Origin: Mytilisepta virgata | Lineage: Eukaryota; Mollusca; Bivalvia; Mytilida; Mytilidae | Assembly: GCA_028015205.1 (NCBI GenBank) | Contig: CM051521.1 | Span: forward strand, 127,728,614 to 127,792,613 | Direction: 5' to 3' | DNA length: 64,000 nt | In this document: positions 47,278 through 59,783 of the stretch, piece after piece | Numbering within the stretch: the stretch's first letter is position 1 | Layout: each line of letters opens with the position of its first letter | Made by a program: the position numbers and the translations under genes | The notes under the pieces: generated by a model | The model's database searches: none | Told to the model about the DNA's origin: nothing | What the model saw: the letters and a program-made list of their open reading frames with translations, nothing else

Positions 47278-48035
47278 TACGGAAGCCCATTTAGGACCTC
47301 CCAAAAATATAATTTGAATTCGATATCACGAATTGTAGAATTCGTTATCACAGATTAAATTCGTTTTTTTAATTCGTAATAACGGATTAAAATCGTTATC
47401 ACAATTTTTTGTAATTAGTGATAACGAATTAAAAACGTGATTACGAATTGTATAATTCGTTATCACGGATTAAATTCGTTATTACGAATTTGTGTAATTT
47501 GTTATCACAGTTTTGTTTTTGTAATTCGTGATTACGGATTAAATTTGTTATCGCAAATTTTTATAATTCGTGATAACGGATTTAAATCGTTATAACAAAT
47601 TGTATAATTCGTGATAATGAATTCCATAAATTCGTTATCACGAATTTAATCCGTTATCGCGAATTGAAAAAATATGTTATAACGAATTCAATCTGTAATA
47701 ACGAATTTAATCCGTTATCACGAATTACAAAAAAAATGTGATAACTATTTCTACAAATTCGTTATAAGGAATTTAATCCTTAATAACAATTCGTTATCAC
47801 GATTTATACAATTCGTTATCACGATGTTAATCCGTTATCAAGAATTACACAAAATTATGATAACGAATTTAATTCGTTATTACGAATTACAAAAACTGTT
47901 ATAACTAATTCCTAAAATTCGTTATCACGAATTTAATCTGTTATAACGAATTCTTCAGTTCGTCATAACGATTTAAATTCGTGATTTCGAAATACAATTT
48001 TTTATTTTTTGGTAGGTCCTAAATGGGCTTCCGTA
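47278..48035. mobile_element. MITE family P, copy 1 (758 bp, palindrome-rich)
   Basis: Ends TACGGAAGCCCATTTAGGAC ... and its reverse, about 38 bp of near-perfect terminal inverted repeat. Flanked by ACATAC on both sides (47272-47277 and 48036-48041). The interior is almost entirely variants of AATTCGT(T/G)AT(A/C)ACGAATT, themselves near-palindromes. No coding capacity. Confidence 0.9.
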
Positions 48036-48202
48036 ACATACAAATAAAGACCATTATTCGTGACTAGATATTTTCGTTTGCTGGTCGTATACTGTAGGGA
48101 TAGTGAATAGAATGAAGAGCTCTATCATCAAAAGATAAAAATTATATTACACCAATGTTGTTGCATTTCAATAACGGAAATACGAAGTTTGTACCTCACA
48201 AA

Positions 48203-48832
48203 TACGGAAGCCCATTTAGGACCTCCCAAAAATATAATTTGAATTCGATATCACGAATTGTAGAATTCGTTATCACAGATTAAATTCGTGATCACTAATT
48301 TCTGGAATTGGTTTTAACCGTTTTTGAAATTCGTAATAACGGATTAAACTCGTTATCACAATTTTTTGTAATTAGTGATAACGGATTAAAAACGTGATTA
48401 CGAATTGCATAATTCGTTATCACGAATTTGTATAATTTGTTATCACAGTTTTTTTTTTTTTTTTGTAATTCGTGATTACGGATTAAATTCGTTATAACAA
48501 ATTGTATAATTCGTGAAGACGGATTAAATTCGTGATAATAAATTCCATAAATTCGTTATCACGAATTACAAAAAAAATGTGATAACTATTTCTACAAATT
48601 CGTTATAACGAGTTTAATCAGTAATAACAATCGTTATCACGAATTACACAAAATTGTGATAACGAATTTAATTCTTTATTACGAACTACAAAAACTGTTA
48701 TAACTAATTCCGAAAATTCGTTATCACGAATTTAATCTTTTATAACGAATTCTTCAATTCGTGATAACGATTTAAATTTGTGATTTCGAATTTAAATTTA
48801 TATTTTTGGTAGGTCCTAAATGGGCTTCCGTA
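48203..48832. mobile_element. MITE family P, copy 2 (630 bp, palindrome-rich)
   Basis: Same termini as 47278-48035, flanked by CACAAA on both sides (48197-48202 and 48833-48838). The interior array is shorter and partly reordered, with a T-run near 48450. The different target duplication shows an independent insertion 167 bp from copy 1. Confidence 0.9.
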
Positions 48833-48838
48833 CACAAA

Positions 48839-51800
48839 TAATGCATTTCTGTCGGATTGTAAATGTTTTTCATATTCCTTTCAACAATGATGATGTGTTT
48901 TCTCTGTACAATTATTCTCAAGCCGTTTTCCCTAATGTTTGGACGTTGGTCTTTACTAGTGTATGTTTGTAGAATTTCTATTTTTCCTTAGATTCAATTA
49001 TATATTTAGACCTCCTTGAAATTAGCATAAACCCAAAAACGTAATTCATGGGTATAATAACTGACAAAATACAAAAGGCATCACAAAAACGCTGAAATGT
49101 AATAAAAAAACCTATGGGAAACGCGGATTGCTATAGAAACAGGAGTGAGTGAGCCCAGGAGCAGAGAATAAATTAAGATGTGTTATATCCTTTACTGTAT
49201 ATATATTATAACCACATCCAATCGAACTGTGTGTGACAGCTTTTTCAGAACCGTCGGTAGATTGTTGTCGTTTCTGCAGATATTTTTACTACGCTTGTCG
49301 AAGCCTAGTGATTGATCGTTATATAACAAAAATTACGATGGACATCGTGTATTTTCCGCAGTCGTAACAGTACACGGAACAGTAACTGTTTACCCTTCCG
49401 GAGCACCTGCATAAATTCGCTCTTGATACTTTTTTTGGAGTCTGGGTATATTGTCCATGGGTTTTAGTTTTCGTTGTTTCCGTGATTTCTTGACTCTTTG
49501 TATTATGTACGTGTTATTGTGTTCCCGAGTTTGTATGTATCCGCTTTGGATAACGTATTTTGGATTACTCCTGAGGTAGGCATATTTCTGTCAATTTTTT
49601 CCATTTCATCTGAAATATTCAAGCGGTTCTGTGGAAGAGAGATAAGAGTCAGATAAGGACATCCGATACAAACTGTAACATGTATATAAGAATCTGTCAA
49701 TAGTTTGCTGCTAAGAGGAAATAAGGTTAATAAATAGGCCAAAACTTATTAAAGTTAACATTAAAATACATAAAATTCATTCCAACTTAGTGTGCAGAAA
49801 TATTATATAGAAACAATATAACTTAAACAATCCGAAATATCATACAATTTCCTACCGGATATAAAGCATCAATTAATAAAACAAATTTAGAACACGGCAT
49901 GTTTTTAATATGTACTGAAATTTAATTTTTTACATAAAAAAACACATATTTTTTACCATTTACGTTAATGCGTAGGTATCAACTACTAGGTAGGTAGGTA
50001 CATTTTATCCAATGAAAAGCCATGGCGTATTTGTGGTAATAAAAGACAGATTTTAACTGTTACTTTTATTTTTCATAAACTCACATTTTGCCAGTTATAC
50101 GTTAGATATCGCTCGTCATTGAATTTCTCTTTCTTCTTAATGAACTTAAATTTCTAGATTTCTAATTTTATACCCTGTTAAAAAAAATAATTTCTTCTTT
50201 TTTTCCCTTTTTTCCATAGGGCCTTTTTCAGAAATGAAATTATAAAAGCGGTTTTAATATCAGTGATTTAGGCAACACCAAATTTCTTTGGATTTCGCCT
50301 CTCAGATTTTTTGACTATATAAATATTAAGAAAACTTAAGCTTCATTTGGCAAAAATGCATAAAAATTGGCCCAAAATTCTTCCTTTTCCAAGAAATACA
50401 AAATAAAAAAATTTCGCCTGCTCATAAAATTTAGTCAAAATTGGGATTTTTTGCAATATTTTATTTTTAAAATCTGTGCTGCACATAAATTTGATCTTCG
50501 CCCGAAAAAGGATAGTCCCCATGAAGAAAAAAAAGTGAATTTAAAATTTCGCCCGCGCGCACATGTTTTTACCATCTAAAAATCCAAAGAACTAGAAGTC
50601 AGATTTGTGTGGCCTTAGTAAAAATATTAACAAATAAAGTTACTCTATATAGCTGCAATATTTATCTATCGTCCTGGCAGCTTTCGGTTTGTGGCAGACA
50701 TAAATCTTTCTTCTATCCTTCATAATAAGGTCACAACCTTGACCTTAATATTGGATTTGTAAACAATCTGAATATCGATCTACAAAATATCTTGTTATTC
50801 CAGGAGGTTTGATTTTACCGTACAGAATATCGTATTGGGTATGTTTGTGTGAAGTTTTTTTATATATATTTACTAGCTTTATTTTAATTTTGTAAGACTC
50901 AGTACCGATAATACATTACCGGTATTCATTGACCATGTTGGCTTTTCAATAGTCAGCAAAACCGGTCGGATCTGGTATTTTTCACTACAAATTTTGCATT
51001 TGAGGTCAGCGTTTTTGTATATTTCTATATCACACACGTCTGGCTTGTCTTCCTACTGCCTTTTAAGAAAATCCATGGGTTGCCATATATGCATTCACAT
51101 GCTTTTTTATTGTAAATTCCATGCCATGACATTTTTAAACTGTACAACAAATGATATATAGTAATTGAGCTTCAACTGTATGTATATCTTGCAAGGTATT
51201 TCTATTCCAGTAATAGACAAGAAAGGATATGGGTAAACCCACATCAATGTTGCTTGATAAAGCTTAATTGAGGGAGAGAGTCCATTGACGACCAAATATG
51301 GTCTATAACTCCAAATATTTCTTGATACTTTTAAAAATTTTATAGATCGAAGAATGGAAGAAACAGATAATAAAAAAATTTTAAAAATTTTAGCTCAAAC
51401 TTTATAATCTTTCTTTTATTCAGTTTACACATATAACATAAAAAACCAAAAATTAGAAAGTTCTACAATTCCTGATTCAGGAAATGGCAAAAATTTAAAG
51501 TCAATTGATTTCGCCTCTATCTGAAATTGGACAATTTTGACAATGACCTAATTACAATTTCTACATTTATATCCGAGAAAAACAATGTTTAAACACTGAA
51601 TTAAACAATTTAATTCGCCCTATAGTGATCAGTCTGTCCGTAACAAATCGTGTCTGTTCTATATCTTTAGAACCTTAATTATGTTTATACTTGGCATGGA
51701 TATTCACTAGCACCAACGGATGTGTAGCAATGAATGTACAACTCTGTAGGTCAAGGTCAAAGTTGAGAACTCCATGTCCTATGGTATAGATTGATTCCAC

Positions 51801-52540
51801 TCTATAAATTGAGAATGGTTTGAAGTTAAGTGAAGGTACTTGGCATGGTTATGGGAACCCCATGTTCTTTGGTAAAGATTGTGTCTGCTGTATAACTTGA
51901 GAACAGTTTGGAGTTCAGTGATTATACATATTCATTTACACAGATGTACACAACAGTAGATTTCAGTAGAGACCAAATTTTTTCACTTAATAATAAAAAA
52001 AATAATATTTGTAGATACATGTACAATGTATTTATCATTTTGTGGCTAAGAAGAATTTAAAATTATTTTCCATTATACCATACCTGTCAACATTTAAGAC
52101 TTTACCTCAACCAAACATTTTTTTCTTTGGCCCAAGTAGTACAATGTATGACATATTGAGCAATCAGCATAAATATAAAAAGTTCATAGAAATTTACAAG
52201 AAACTGATGTATAGAAAATTCAGATTTATCAGAGATACATGTACTAGATGTATTTATGGTCAGATAAAAAAAAATATCCCTTAGAAGCTAGCTTTTATTT
52301 CCAAGCAGTTTAACTTTTTCAAAGACAAAAGAGAAGAACAAGATCACATTTACTAGTACAAGTAATCAACAAAATTTTCTCAATGCTTTGTAATTTTAGC
52401 TAATGTATTTTTACATATAACATTACTAACAGTTTTCTGAACATTCAGTTTAGTTTGAGGCTATGGTTTCTCCATAAAATTCTTGTGTTGAAAGTGTTTT
52501 ACATACCTTTAGTAATTGAATTACAAATTGGTTATATTTT
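48839..52540. other. Intergenic, low-complexity and repeat fragments, no gene recognised
   Basis: Contains an R1 fragment near 49395-49500 (CCTTCCGGAGCACCTG). A TTTCGCC-rich AT stretch at 50280-50580 is loosely echoed at 51500-51620. A block at 51620-51920 (GATCAGTCTGTCCGTAACAA, GGTCAAGGTCAAAGTTGAGA) is in the style of bivalve dispersed repeats. Open frames here have no protein resemblance. Confidence 0.4.
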
Positions 52541-52543
52541 CAG

Positions 52544-52694
52544 ATCAAGAAATTTATGTCATAGAAGCACTAGTTAACTGTTTTCAGCAGTTCATTCTTC
52601 CTCAACAGAAGAATTTGTCTTGGGATCATTTGACTGAAACAGCTGTTCCTGTTAATATCCAGTAGAATATAATTCACAACTACTTTATTGACTT
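52544..52694 (+). other. Candidate exon upstream of SPSB3-like gene
   Basis: Bounded by TTATATTTTCAG and TTGTAAGT, good acceptor and donor. One frame is open for 39 codons (QEIYVIEALVNCFQQFILPQ...) and then stops with TAG at 52663-52665. It may be a 5' untranslated exon of the SPSB3-like gene, or the last coding exon of an unseen gene. I do not recognise the peptide. Confidence 0.3.
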
Positions 52695-53147
52695 GTAAGT
52701 TTTGATAGAGTTACATGTACATGTACATCGTAAGAGTTACAACTCATCAAAATTTAATTCAGCTTTTTCACCTGCATGTTACATCAGAAACAGTTGGTCC
52801 CTCTTGAATAAAATGGATCAAAGATTTTAGAAACATTCTTCTTGTTTTGTGGAGAATCACCATTTTCTTTGGGCTTATTATGTCTGATAAAATACAGTGT
52901 ACATGTAAATTTGTATGAACATTAAATTAAAATATTGATGATTCCAGGACTTTACAGTTCTTTCTTTTCATAAATTCGTGTGAAATGTATACTGGAGGTT
53001 GTCCAAATTAGGAAAAATTATTAGTCATATCTTTATTATACATACAGTATATAATATAAAGTTATGCTTTGTGAGTATTATAACTGAAATATTATTATTA
53101 GCAACAAAGATTCTGTATAATAATTGTTTTTCAGATCAAACTACTAA

Positions 53148-56100
53148 ATGCCAGAAGATTTTAGTTGGTCTTCATTAGAGTATCATGCAGATAATTGGGT
53201 TTGGGATCAATTTAATAAGTCGCCAGAGGTGTTGCTTTCATCAGACCAGGAGAGTGTATATTTCTATATAGACCCTATAGACCAAAGTACAGGAACAGCA
53301 GGTAATAATTCTGTGATATGAATTATTTTGTATTCTTAAAACATATATTTATATAAGGCAAAATGAAAAGTTCCTTTCTGTTTCCTGTTCAAGCTGAAAT
53401 AATCAGGATGAATTGACAAAAAAAGAGAATGCATTATTTCAAACTGCAAGAGTGATACTGACTTTATTCTGAGAGTTTCACAGTTTATAGGTGAACTAGA
53501 CAACATTTTTCATACATTTTGAACAAAAAGTTAGAAATTATAGTTGGATAACTGTTTATTATTTTTTTTAAATGCATGTGGTTTCTTCATTGTTTGTCAA
53601 AGAAGCCTTATTACTGGCTGGTAACAGGAAACAAAAATGAACAAAGTATGGTGAAAGTGAAATATATTTAAATGTACTGAACTATTTATAGAATTAAATT
53701 TTTTCCAATAATAAATGATTAACATTTCTTATTTTTGAAAATTATGCAAATTATGTATTTGTGAAAAAGAATTATTTTAATTCACTTCATGTAATTGTAA
53801 TTTTCAACCAATGTTTTTATCAAAATATATAATCATTTAGGACACAGTATAAATGGATTGTCAGAATTAGTCTAGATTTTCTATGCAATGTAGTTAAAAA
53901 TTAATTTATCTTTTAATGAAAATTTCATTGATATTAAGAGTGAAAAATTATGCCAAAAAATGTGTTTGAAATTTAATGATGTTTTATATAATCAGTTTGA
54001 AACGTTTTCTCTCTGCAAAGATATACAATTTTACAAGGAAAATAAATGGAAGACTGCTTTTGGTTTCCAAGAATCAACACCTTTTTTTTCATGCTCATGA
54101 TCAAGGCCATATTGGTCAAAACATTGGGTAATTTAACTTTTTACTTCAGTTGTTTTTTTTTTACGATTTTGTATTTGGTTTTGTTTGGCTTGTGTATTTT
54201 GTACATTTAAGTCATTTTATGCCCGTTTTGAATGCTCACCATTTCCATTTATTTTCCTCATTTTCTATTGTCATATGAGCTGTTTTGCAACATACTCAGT
54301 ATTTTATGATTTTAATATATGGTTTAAATATTATACCAAGTACTTTAAAATTCGTCTATCAGTAAATATTTTGTTAACAAGACAAATTTTATTTAGTTTT
54401 TCAGAAATATTTTCTGAAAATTTGTATTATTACAATTATCCAGAATTTACTTATCATTTTGTATATCTCAGCACAGTTGCTTGAGATTGTTGAACATGGT
54501 ATTATTAATGATTTGTGTTACAGGTGTTGGGTGATAACTGTAAAGTGGAAGACGGTATTCCTGAGGTAAATTTTGTGCCATTTGATGGCCAACTTTAATA
54601 GTTTTTCTTCAGTTTTATTAGACTTTTGTCTGGTAAAACTTGTAAGCTTGGCATCTGTCCTGTCGGAAACATCATTACCGTTATATGTCATGTACTAAAC
54701 ACATTTATTACCTGTGCCCATTGTTGGCACATAAAATCCAAGTATTAGTTTGAATTGATAAACAAGTATGTGAATATCACTCAGTGTTCCAGCTAGGATT
54801 TAAGGGCACAGCAGCATATATTGAGGATAACGGGCAATTTTAACTTGTTTCCAGCTCTGTAAAGATCTAACAAAATCAAGTAAATTTTTCCGAATTACCG
54901 TAATTTTCGGATCATAGGTCGATGCAGTGTATACCACAGTTCTTAAATCGTTTGTTAATAGTAACGAGGGCATGGGATGGTATTTACAAAAATTTTTTTT
55001 TTAATCTTAGGTCGATGCAGTGCATAGGTCGGGCCCAGCACCAGAAAAAAATATCATTGACCTATATATAAAAAATTACGGTAATTCACTTATCTAATGC
55101 CCTGTTAAGAGTTAAGTTTTCCTGTTTACTCTTTAATTCAATTTCAATTCAATATTGTTTATGTGTATTAAAACAGTGTTTTGTTGTACTTTATATTGTA
55201 CATATTGCCAGTGCAGAGGGGTGCATTGGAAAAGGACAGGGTGCTGCACCCCTCTATTTTTAGCTAGCTGGAACACTGTGACTTGATTAATTTAACAATA
55301 AGTTAAAACACTTATGATTTTAATGTTAAAATTCCGAAATCTAATGTGTTTAATACATGTACATGGATGTTTATCATACAAAAAAATTTATTGCTTTTGA
55401 AAAAAGTTTTTTGCAAGTGAATAAAGTTATTCATTTGTTAATATTTATTGTGTAAATATTAATTCTAGGTGAGCGATGAAAACTATTGAATTTTTGTGTT
55501 TTATTCTCTTGGTATCTTTGCATTTTGGTTCATGAGTATAGGATAATTATCTGCATGTAAGACACACACAAACATACACACACATATATCAATGCAATAT
55601 ATAATGATAAAAAAGGGGATGTTGGAAAAAAATAATCCAGATATCTTTCTCCTTGTTTGTTTGGTATTGAGTATTGACCAAAACATACCAAAATCATATT
55701 AAAGTTTTCATGGATTTTTGAAAATGTGAAATAGAATCTACTGTTAATACATGTTTTACATCAACTGTTTCCTGTTTTCTATCTAATGTCATTAGTGTTT
55801 ACACTGTATCCTTACATTTTCATATTTACACAAAAATATGACAAAAAATGAGAGATTTTAAAAATGACATGGAATACGGGTACATGAATGTGTAGTGTTG
55901 ATCTTTACAAAGTTGAAAATCTGCAAAGTCCCTCTTATCATTTTCTACTATGTATTTTCTTGTTTAAATTTTCATATGCTGTTGTTTCATGAACCAAACT
56001 CATTGATACCAAGATGAGAAAAGAAATTTGTGCCAAAATTATTAGAGTTTCAAAGTAATAATATATGGAGTGTCATGCCGCATATGAAGTGTATTCTTGA

Positions 56101-59100
56101 GATGTATGATAAATTACTGAATACTGAAAACATAGTAAATAGTTTAACGACATAAAACTAACAGACATGTTTGTTTTCTCTACAGGTGTGAGAGGTACAA
56201 AAGGTTTTACTACTGGTGTACATGTTTGGGATGTACACTTCCTTGAACCAGCTGCTGGAACGTCGGTCATGGTTGGAATAGGTACAGAAAGAGCACTCCT
56301 GCACAAGGGAGATTATAGCTATGTAGATCTTATAGGTAAATTTTCTAATTCTAAAATGTAGCTTATAACACCAGGTAAAAAGTAGTTTTAACTTCAAAAT
56401 AGATCATAACCAAAACTTTAAGGCAGGGATTATGTAGATATATGTTTTTCATATTGAAACAGACTGTTTTTAGCTCACCTGACCCAAAGGGTAAAAATGT
56501 TCATCAGGTCAAGATCTACCTGTCGTGAAATTTTCAGACGAAACGGTAAACCCTTTGTTGGGTTATTGCCCCTGAATTGTTAATTTTAAGGAAATTTTGC
56601 AGTTTTAGGTTATTATCTTGAATATTATTATAGATAAAGACAAATTGTAAACGGAAAAAATGTTCAACAAAGTAAGATCTACAAATAAGTCAACATGACC
56701 AAAATCGTTGATTGACCCCTTATAGGAGTTTTTGCCCTTTAAAGATGGCGTCCAGCGTAAACTTTCCTTTAAAGATCTTTTCCTCTCAAACAAGTGGGCC
56801 AAATGAGACCAAAATTTGGTGGAATGGTCTTTGGGTGGCCCCCTTCCAAAATTATGTCTGGCATCCCCGAGATGGCTGCTGTTATTAAAAATAGAAAAAA
56901 AGGGGGGTGACTTTCAAAAATCTTTTAATATGAAACTACAAGTCTAGTTGCAACCAAAGTTGGCAGTAATAGTTCTTAGGAGGTTCTCTTTCAGAAATAT
57001 GTCCAATGACCCTGACTGTTAACCAAGATGGCCGCCACAGCCGAACTTAATTTAACAGGGCCCTATGGGAAAATTCATTGAAAAATCTTCTTGTCTTAAA
57101 CCACTTGACTAATTGGAACCAGACTTGGCAGCAATGGTCCTTAGATGGTCCTCTTACAGAGGTGTGTCCGATGACCCGGACTATCAACCAAGATTTCAGC
57201 CACAACCGAACTTAGTTTAACATAGGGCCCTATGGAAAAATTCATTGAAAAATCTTCTCCTCTGAAACCACTTGACAGATTGGAGCCAGACTTAGCAGCA
57301 TTGGTCCTTAGGAGGTCCTCTTTCAGAATGTGTCCGATTTCGTGGACTGTGAACCAAGATGGCCGCCACAGCAGATCTTAGTTTAACATAGGACCCTATG
57401 GGAAATTCACTCAAAAATCTTCTCGTCTGAAACCACTAAGCCAATTAGAATTAGACTTGGTAGCAATGGTCCTTAGATGGTCCTCTTTCAGAATTTTGTG
57501 CAATGACCCGGACTGTCAACCAAGATGGCCGCCACAACCGAACTTAGTTTAACATAGGGCCCTATAGGAAAATTCATTGAAAAATCTTCTTGTCTGAAAC
57601 CACTTGACATATTGGAGCAGGACTTGGCGGCATTGGTCCTTAGGAGGTCATTTTTTCAGAAACGTGTCTGATTTCGTGGACTGTGAACCAAGATGGCCGC
57701 CACAGCAGAACTTAGTTTAACATAGGCCCCTATGGAAAAATTCATTGAAAAATCTTTTGTCTGAAACCGCTTGACATATTGGAGCCAGACTTGGCAGCAT
57801 TTGTCCTTAGGAGGTCCTCTTTAGAAATATGTCCGATCACCTGGATTGTCAACCAAGATTGCTGCCACTCCGACCTTTGTTAAATATTGGACCCTATAGG
57901 AAAATTCATTTTAAAAATCTTCTAGTCTGAAACCGCTTAGCCAGTTGGAACAATACTTAGCAGAAATGGTCCTTAGATGGTTCTCTTTTAGAAACTGGAC
58001 TGTCAACCAAGATGACTGCCACAGCTGAAATTAGTTTAACATAGAATCCTATAGAAAAACCAGCCAAATTGACTGCAACACTCAGGGCCTAATCTAGGAT
58101 TTTGAAGATGGAGAAGTGACTTCTCCTTCCAGGATGAATTAGGGAGAAGTGGTCATTTTTCTGGCGAAGTGGACTTTAATTCACCGTATCGGTTGCGCTT
58201 TTTCTGTGTGTCTGTTTTCAATGGCATATATATAAATAAAAGTTTGATAAACTATAAAAAATTAGGACAGTTATAAACAGTTTGATTTTCTTTTGATCTA
58301 CTAATTTTGAGTGCTTGAGTAATTTAATTTTCACAGCTTAATATTTTATTATCAAAGGATAAGTTGTCAAAACATTGTGTCATTGTAACTCGAGATTCTC
58401 ATACTCAATGTCACCCAAGCCAACTTTCAATCACATAACTAACCTATTAACGGCAACATCGTCCTGACGCCATGCCTCTTCAATTCATAACAAACGACTG
58501 AAACGATATTTCGATTTCCCCTAAATAGTTTTGAATATAAAATTCAAAAAGGTTTAAAGTCGCCGTTGTATTTATTTCAATCAAACATTGATAATATAAG
58601 TCGTGGGCCACTTCAAAATTCCGATTCTTGATGGTCGCCATTTTGTTTCAAAAATTTACCTGTGCTAAAAATTTCACGAGTTATCTCCCATTTACTGATA
58701 TTTCGATATAGCGACTTCACTTCGCCAAGAAATGAATAGGCCGGCGAGATTTAGCGATTTTGAAAATTCTTTGGCGACTTAAATCGTCATTTCGCCGGCA
58801 AGATTAGGCCCTGCAACACTTAAATTTTTAGGTCTGCTCAAGGTGAAAAGTTAAATCCAGGTGAGTGATACAGGCTCTTGAGAGCCTCTAGTTTTGTATG
58901 TGGGGTCCCTGAAAATAAGTTGAGGTATTTTGTATTTCTGAAGTGTGCAGATAATTACCAAGGTCATTGCTATTAGGCAAAAAAAAATATATGTGTGTTT
59001 AAGGTTACCCTACCTACCATATTTTTTGTGCATACTCTAACCCATTTTATTCCCAGTTTAGGACAAAAATGTCAGTGATATAATTTCTGCTGACAATTTT

Positions 59101-59783
59101 TCTCCCATAGGCATCAAAATAAAATGATTTTGCCTACCTACCTACCCTAGTTTTTGTCACAATGTAACCTTAAACAGACCTATATTTTGTTTTGGCCTTA
59201 CGTTGTATAGAACATCTGGGACATTTGTAATAATAACATGTTCAGTTACGGTCCCAATACCATAAACTGGAAAACCAAGCTTTACCATCCAATGATATGG
59301 TTTGGATACATATTTTATAATCAAATGTAGAAAATATCAAAAATAAAGATATAAAACTGATGCTTCATTTCAGGAATGGACTCTGAAAGTTGGGGGTTGT
59401 CATATAAAGGAAAAATTTACCATAATGGTCAGAGCAAACAGTACTGTCAGCCATTTTATGATAAGACAACAGTAATAACTTGCCATCTGGATCTGTATTC
59501 AGGAACATTATCATTTTATCATAATGGAAGAAGTCTTGATGTCGCCTTTACAGGCTTAGACAAAGTAGGAGAGGCATTATACCCTATCGTCAGCTCTACT
59601 GCATCAGAATCAGAATTAGGTCTGGGGATACGTGGTTGTCGGTATTTATCTTTACAGGAGAAATGTTTCCAAGCCATCAAAAGACATTTACCCTATAATG
59701 ACAAATATAAGGAAGCTTATAGTGATTGTATTGATGGTCTCCCCTTGCCAAAAATTATGAAATCACATCTGAGTGCAATGTGA
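53148..59783 (+). CDS. SPSB3: SPRY domain-containing SOCS box protein 3-like (three coding exons)
   Basis: Substrate-receptor subunit of an Elongin B/C-Cullin-5 ubiquitin ligase. Exons 53148-53301, 56186-56335 and 59374-59783 join in phase (both junctions split Gly codons) to 237 residues. The N-terminus has WVWDQFNKSPEVLLSSD, typical of SPSB3. The SPRY domain (about 50-185) carries VRGTKGF, VWDVHFLEP, MVGIGTE, DSESWGLSYKG and LDLYSGTLSFYHNG. The SOCS box has BC-box SLQEKCFQAI (194-203) and Cul5-box LPLP (224-227). The first exon follows TTTTTCAG, so an upstream non-coding exon is likely. The protein is shorter than human SPSB3 (about 355) because it lacks most of the N-terminal extension and a few C-terminal residues. 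Human SPSB3 is known to direct nuclear cGAS to CRL5; whether that holds in molluscs is unknown. Confidence 0.93.
54783..55277. mobile_element. hAT-like MITE in intron 1 of SPSB3-like gene
   Basis: Ends CAGTGTTCCAGCTAG and CTAGCTGGAACACTG, an inverted repeat beginning CAGTG as in many hAT elements. No clear 8-bp target duplication. It holds a second inverted-repeat element (see 54891-55086) and a GGGGTGC...GCACCCC stem near 55218-55255. Confidence 0.65.
54891..55086. mobile_element. Nested inverted-repeat element inside the hAT-like MITE
   Basis: GAATTACCGTAATTTT at the left and AAAAATTACGGTAATTC at the right. The phrase TAGGTCGATGCAGTG occurs twice inside (about 54916 and 55010). It resembles widely distributed MITEs starting with TTACCGTAATTTTC; superfamily not assigned. 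Confidence 0.55.
56470..58893 (+). repeat. Tandem-repeat element, about 165-bp period, intron 2 of SPSB3-like gene
   Basis: Starts TTTAGCTCACCTGACCCAAA and ends AGGCTCTTGAGAGCCTCTAG. Seven or so units are marked by (C/G)AACCAAGATGGCCGCCACA at about 57021, 57186, 57351, 57518, 57687, 57850 and 58005, spaced 155-169 bp, each with CTTGGCAGC(A/G)(A/T)TGGTCCTTAG. Interrupted by a hAT-like MITE. Repeats of this style are common in bivalve genomes. Confidence 0.8.
58083..58812. mobile_element. hAT-like MITE inserted in the tandem-repeat element (about 730 bp)
   Basis: Starts CAGGGCCTAATCT and ends AGATTAGGCCCT; GCAACACT flanks both ends (58075-58082 and 58813-58820). CAGGG termini with an 8-bp duplication fit the hAT superfamily. 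Subterminal GGCGAAGTGG / CTTCGCC phrases. No transposase-like open frame, so non-autonomous. Confidence 0.85.

Noticed and set aside
47278..48832. CRISPR-like array of short repeats
   Set aside because: Eukaryotic context, no uniform spacers; repeats are degenerate palindromes inside TIR elements.
50367..50579. 70-codon frame in TTTCGCC-rich sequence
   Set aside because: Low-complexity AT-rich repeat-like context with an echo at 51500-51620; no coding support.
54773..55290. 8-bp target duplication for the CAGTGTTCC element
   Set aside because: Flanks ATATCACT and TGACTTGA do not match, so the hAT assignment rests on termini only.
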